Part shown: one piece after another, positions 59,991-64,000 of the stretch
How positions within the stretch are numbered: the first letter of the stretch is position 1
How the letters are laid out: every line of letters begins with the position of its first letter
NCBI GenBank assembly: GCA_037833965.1
Contig: AP031352.1
Span: forward strand, 4,816,501 to 4,880,500
Length of the DNA stretch: 64,000 bases
Reading direction: 5' to 3'
Source of the DNA: Marchantia polymorpha subsp. ruderalis
Lineage: Eukaryota; Streptophyta; Marchantiopsida; Marchantiales; Marchantiaceae
Notes under the pieces: model-generated
Told to the model about the DNA's origin: nothing
The model's input: only the letters and a program-made list of their open reading frames with translations
Databases searched by the model: none
Translations under genes and position numbers: made by a program

Positions 59991-60600
59991 TGCGGAGCTT
60001 CTGTTTCAGCTCGCAGCCTTCAAGCCTCTAAAGCATTTGAAATCCTGTTCCGTTCGAACGAACCACGAAAAAACACCCTCTAACAAAATGGATACTCCTC
60101 CCCGCAAGATCGAAGCTGCTGTCTCGATGCGCCGACCTAGATTTCCTCGTTCCTGCCCTCGACCACCGATCTGCAGACTCCGGCCCTCGAACACACAGAC
60201 GCACACTCACTCACTCACGCACAAATCAACTCCCAGAACCACGGAGCTCCCCGCGGCGAGTGGGGAGACTACAAAGACCAGCGGATCAAGAGACCCGTTT
60301 CCGCCCCCCGGCCTATGAATAGATCCGACGCAGTGATATTTTCGAATTCCGCGAGCGTTACCCCCCACGCTCGCTGTGGACAGCCGGTGACCGCCTTGGC
60401 CCGAAACTCTTCCACCAGGGTGGGGGGGGGACTGGGTACCCACTAGGACCCGACTTCAAACGGGACAGCGACTCAGAAAAGCTCCTGCTCCACGGAACCA
60501 ACCTGCCGGGTTCTCCCGAGTGCGCTATATTCGCTGTCACGCGTACATTCCCGGTCTACCGGAAGGAGTCAGTTTTAAGTTTTTGACTAATTGGAAGATT
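59991..60600 (-). promoter_or_regulatory. Callose synthase promoter/5' UTR region
   Basis: A GC- and CpG-rich stretch immediately upstream of the start codon, with pyrimidine-rich tracts and C/G homopolymers (for example around 60361 and 60421). The abrupt change to AT-rich DNA beyond about 60.75 kb marks its outer limit. No TATA box was assigned. Confidence 0.5.
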
Positions 60601-63600
60601 CTTTCCTTCGCACAGGAGCGCTCTCCTTCTATATACAGTACTTATCGCCTCTCTGCCGCTGCTGACTGTTCCGCTTTCAAGTGGGCTACTAACTCACTCC
60701 GCCGTTGAGTCTCCGTACTGGATTCCATCCGGCAGAATGTGCAGCTTCGTTTGTCTCTTCCTCATTCATTTGCGAATTTATTGTATACTCTCGTGATAGA
60801 CATTGTTGTTACTATGACCTCTTCTGCCTTGATTTCTGGCCAAATACAGTATGATTGATTAGGATCTTGATGGCCCGACACTTTGAGCTTTCGCTTATTT
60901 TTCGTTCACACCTTTCTCATTCTAAACCCCACGACCGATGATGCCACTGTGATCATGTGTATTTTTTAAATTGAATCTTTGAAAGTAATGTTTACCTTAT
61001 AAAATTTAACCAGATAAACTTGTGTACTTGAAGATTTCATAACTCTCTTCCTGAGCGAATACATGTCATCTCAACTTATAGGTTGAACTTATTATTTATT
61101 TATTATTTATTTATTTATTTATTTATTTATTAAGTTTACTGCTCTTTAAAATGACAAACAAAGTCTACAAAACCTACCTTTCTAATTGCAGTTGGATAAG
61201 TATACATTGCATCGATATAAAAAGTGTCTCATCACAATACAACCATAATCAACTCATGTGGAAATTTTATTTTCATAGAAATAAATTCCAAGTATGTCGT
61301 CAAAGTTTCACATTATTGTTCAATACAAAAAACGTTCTCATAAATCAATAAATTTTTCATCCATCGTTCAACTTGCTGACTATTTTTTTCAATAACAATC
61401 CACGTTTCATGAATTTATTTATTGAAAATATACAATGATGTAAATAATAGACAATTTTTATTTATTTCAATTTTAGTTATGTGTATAATATACTTTTAGA
61501 TGTTCTATATTAGAATATCAAAATATTTCATATCCATATAAATTTTTATTTCATTTGAAAATAATTAATTTTATAATAAACACGTACAAAATAAATAATG
61601 GGAGCAATTAGTTATAACTCAATATATATTAATTATACCTCACCCTACAAAAATTACAAGGGCTCGAGCAATGATGTAGTTCTTATGAAATATGAGAAAA
61701 AGATTCTAGATGAAGTAGTTTCTAATAGAGCCCCAGTAGAAACTAATTCTACCATTGTTTTGAGTTTCTCCAATAGTGTGTACATCAAGCACACCGATTT
61801 GTCGATATGAAGAGCATAAGTTTCTTTGAATGCTTCAAAAACGCGAGAAAACTATGTCGCGTGCGCTGAAAAGAACGAACATGGACCTCAAGCTGGTGGT
61901 TTTTATAGGGTGAAGAATAATTAGCATTAACTGAGTATAACTAGCCGCTCTCTAAATAATATACTTGTGAAAAATATTAGCAATGTTAATGCAATTTTCA
62001 ATCAATTTCATATGCATGTGAACTATGACAATTTTATGCAAATCTGTTTGAATAAACTGATTATAAAGATAGAACATGAAATTTAGTAATTTTATAAATA
62101 AAAGTTTCAGTTTAAAGTTTAATGTGAAGAAAATTGATTTTCTTATATTTTTGTTATTACAATTCAATTTTACTTAAAACAATTTACATAAATTTTTCTA
62201 ATTGAAAAAATATGTAGAATTTTGTTGGAAATAAAAGATTAATTAATATTTTTTCTTTTTGTTTGAACTAAATAATGAACATTTAATCAAAAAATGATTG
62301 TCATTATTGAAAAGTATAGTGATAAATGACATTTACACAATTGTTAATAATTTTTTTAAATAGATACATAACATGAAATTTTGAATGTAGGTTACTTTTT
62401 ATGTTGATATATTGCAACACGCTAAGTAAGAGATAGCGTTTAATTTTTTAAGTTTTTGCTGTGACTATCAAAGTTAGGCACATAGTGGTGGATCTATAGT
62501 TTGATTTTCAGTTTTGTTAGTGTATTTTGATAATTTATCTAAACCTGTCTTTAAAATTCATCATCTGTTGTATTACTTTTCATTGTTGAATGTTCATGGT
62601 CTCAAAGTGAGGTTTTTTCTGCGTTTAAACTTTTGAGCTTAATGTGTGAGCTGAGCCAATGTTAGCATTCGATGCTTCATTTCCAACCTCCAACAAGCTT
62701 GTGGATTTTATCAATTATCACAACATGAAGATTCGGGTGAAAAGTTAGTCATTCAAGATGAAATTCCCAAAAGTGTCTTTATTTTATTTCATTTACGATA
62801 GTCATTCTATTACTATTTCAAGTTTGATGTGACTTTCCAAGGGAGAGTAATTTTTGATCAAAATTATAACGATCAACGAATTTATGGAACATATTCAAAA
62901 AATACTACATTAGATTAAGGAGAATTGTTGATAGTTCAAAATCGGCAAAAAATAGCATATAGATACTCATCTTAGAAAATTGATTCTTAACTTAGTAGGT
63001 CATGTTTGATTATATGCAACATATCTAAAATTGTTAAATACATTCAAAAGAAAGTAAGAGCCAAATTTATATGTAATATGTCAACAAATGTTCAACTATG
63101 GGGTGATTAATTCGGTACAATTTAATGGTAATTTAGTCCAACCAAAGATTTAGCACTATCCAATTCAGGACATATGGATTACCAAAATTATTTGGTGGAT
63201 TACCGTAGTAAAAGCACCAGAAACATTCGTTAACATTCAAAATGTTGTTTCATTGTTCAGCACAATAGATCCATAGAATCTCGTGTACGAAAAAATAAGT
63301 ATCTCGTAATCATCAACGGATTCGTAGTTGTCATACTAAAGACGCAAGACCACAGGTTTATGGTGGTCCAAAAAATGTTGTTAATCGACTCCGTATGAAA
63401 CAACTGTCATAATTGATAAAATCCTGGTCGTGGAATGATACGCCGTTTTGCCAGAAGGTTTTGTACAATATTTCTTCTCTTTGCTAAAAATCCTATCCAT
63501 GTATCTTTCATGACAAGATCTAAACATTAACTCAGATCTCAGTTTTGTGAGTAGCTTCTTTCTCTACTATGGAATTTTCTCTTTCCGATAACATTAAGCG

Positions 63601-63716
63601 GTTTTTGAGTTACTTCCCCTTAAATTGTCTGCATAGTGGTGGGCCGACCCTATCCGCCAACGTCACAAACTACACCTCCGGGTATGTGCAAAGTGTGACA
63701 ACGCAGCAAAGTTCGG
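60601..63716. other. AT-rich intergenic DNA
   Basis: No gene, RNA or transposon domain was recognised. It contains an (ATTT)n microsatellite at about 61089-61132. Confidence 0.5.
61089..61132. repeat. (ATTT)n microsatellite
   Basis: About ten TTTA/TTA units in tandem within AT-rich spacer. Confidence 0.9.
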
Positions 63717-63806
63717 TAGGCCGGCGTTTGACCGTAGTCGCGGTTAGGAAATTAACCGCGACTACGGTCAAACGCTGGCCTATACGGTTAATTCCCTAAC
63801 CGTATA
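63717..63806. repeat. Two consecutive hairpins (30-bp and 10-bp arms)
   Basis: The first hairpin has arms 63717-63746 and 63753-63782 with one mismatch and a 6-nt loop. Right after it, 63781-63790 (TATACGGTTA) and 63797-63806 are perfect complements around a 6-nt loop. The GGTTA/TAACC core recurs in both. The pattern suggests a small foldback transposon or the end of a larger inverted-repeat element. Confidence 0.9.
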
Positions 63807-64000
63807 CGGTGCCGGTTATCCAGTTCAGATGGAAGGGCACACAAAGCCCTCGAGCAATGTCGGTATCGAGAATCAACTCGACGACGCTGCTGACGTCCAT
63901 CTTTATTCACTTAGGATTAACTTGGTACGAGGAAAACGTGGGGCAGGGTGTGTGATGACTATACTTTTGCTGTGGCAGCGTACGACAAGAAAGCAGAGCG
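63807..64000. other. Window end, no feature recognised
   Basis: A GC-richer stretch following the hairpins; too short to classify. Confidence 0.4.

Noticed and set aside
60006-60540. Open frames upstream of callose synthase
   Set aside because: GC-rich promoter/5' UTR with several simultaneously open phases and no homology.

Overview
This window is nuclear DNA of a land plant. It carries plant-type gene families with spliceosomal introns (a bHLH factor of the TIP2/EAT1 type, a phi-class glutathione S-transferase and a GT48 callose synthase) and two eukaryotic tRNA genes. These sit between long AT-rich stretches without recognisable genes and transposon debris. A non-seed, bryophyte-grade plant is my tentative guess; the species cannot be named from the sequence.

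Layout. 0-5 kb: a three-exon bHLH gene (+). 6.1 kb: tRNA-Ser(CGA). 8.6-9.1 kb: a broken copy of the second GST exon (+). 10.6 kb: tRNA-Lys(CUU). 11.6-12.3 kb: a decayed retroelement gag-like remnant. 16.1-17.3 kb: a GC-rich island with no identified gene. 19.5-20.8 kb: an apparently intact two-exon phi GST (-). 22.2-34.4 kb: a large composite retroelement (-). 34.4-45 kb: AT-rich repeats and old transposon debris, including a three-unit tandem repeat at 38.1 kb. 45.25-59.99 kb: a complete 29-exon callose synthase gene (-), with a GC-rich promoter to about 60.6 kb. 60.6-64 kb: AT-rich DNA ending in two strong consecutive hairpins.

The most interesting object is the retroelement. Read on the minus strand, one uninterrupted frame from an ATG at 30119 to a TAG at 23121 (2333 codons) encodes GAG with two CCHC knuckles, retropepsin, a C5-cytosine DNA methyltransferase, reverse transcriptase, RNase H, integrase and a C-terminal PHD finger. 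The frame is cut by five in-frame stops (TGA, TAG, TAG, TAG, TGA) and shows no frameshift. The integrase has Asn where its first catalytic Asp should be and a short D-to-E spacing, so this copy is probably dead, although the methyltransferase motifs are all present. The element thus combines a DNA-methylation writer with a predicted histone-tail reader. Methyltransferase-bearing retrotransposons are known, to my recollection, from dinoflagellates and charophyte algae; a land-plant copy with a PHD finger deserves attention. The same composite carries a truncated GDAP2-like macro-domain gene fragment, and its terminal repeats are arranged as if circularly permuted.

The three host genes have no obvious joint pathway. 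The bHLH family controls tapetum/spore-wall programmes in flowering plants, callose synthases make the beta-1,3-glucan of spore walls, cell plates and wounds, and phi GSTs detoxify electrophiles; their proximity need not be functional.
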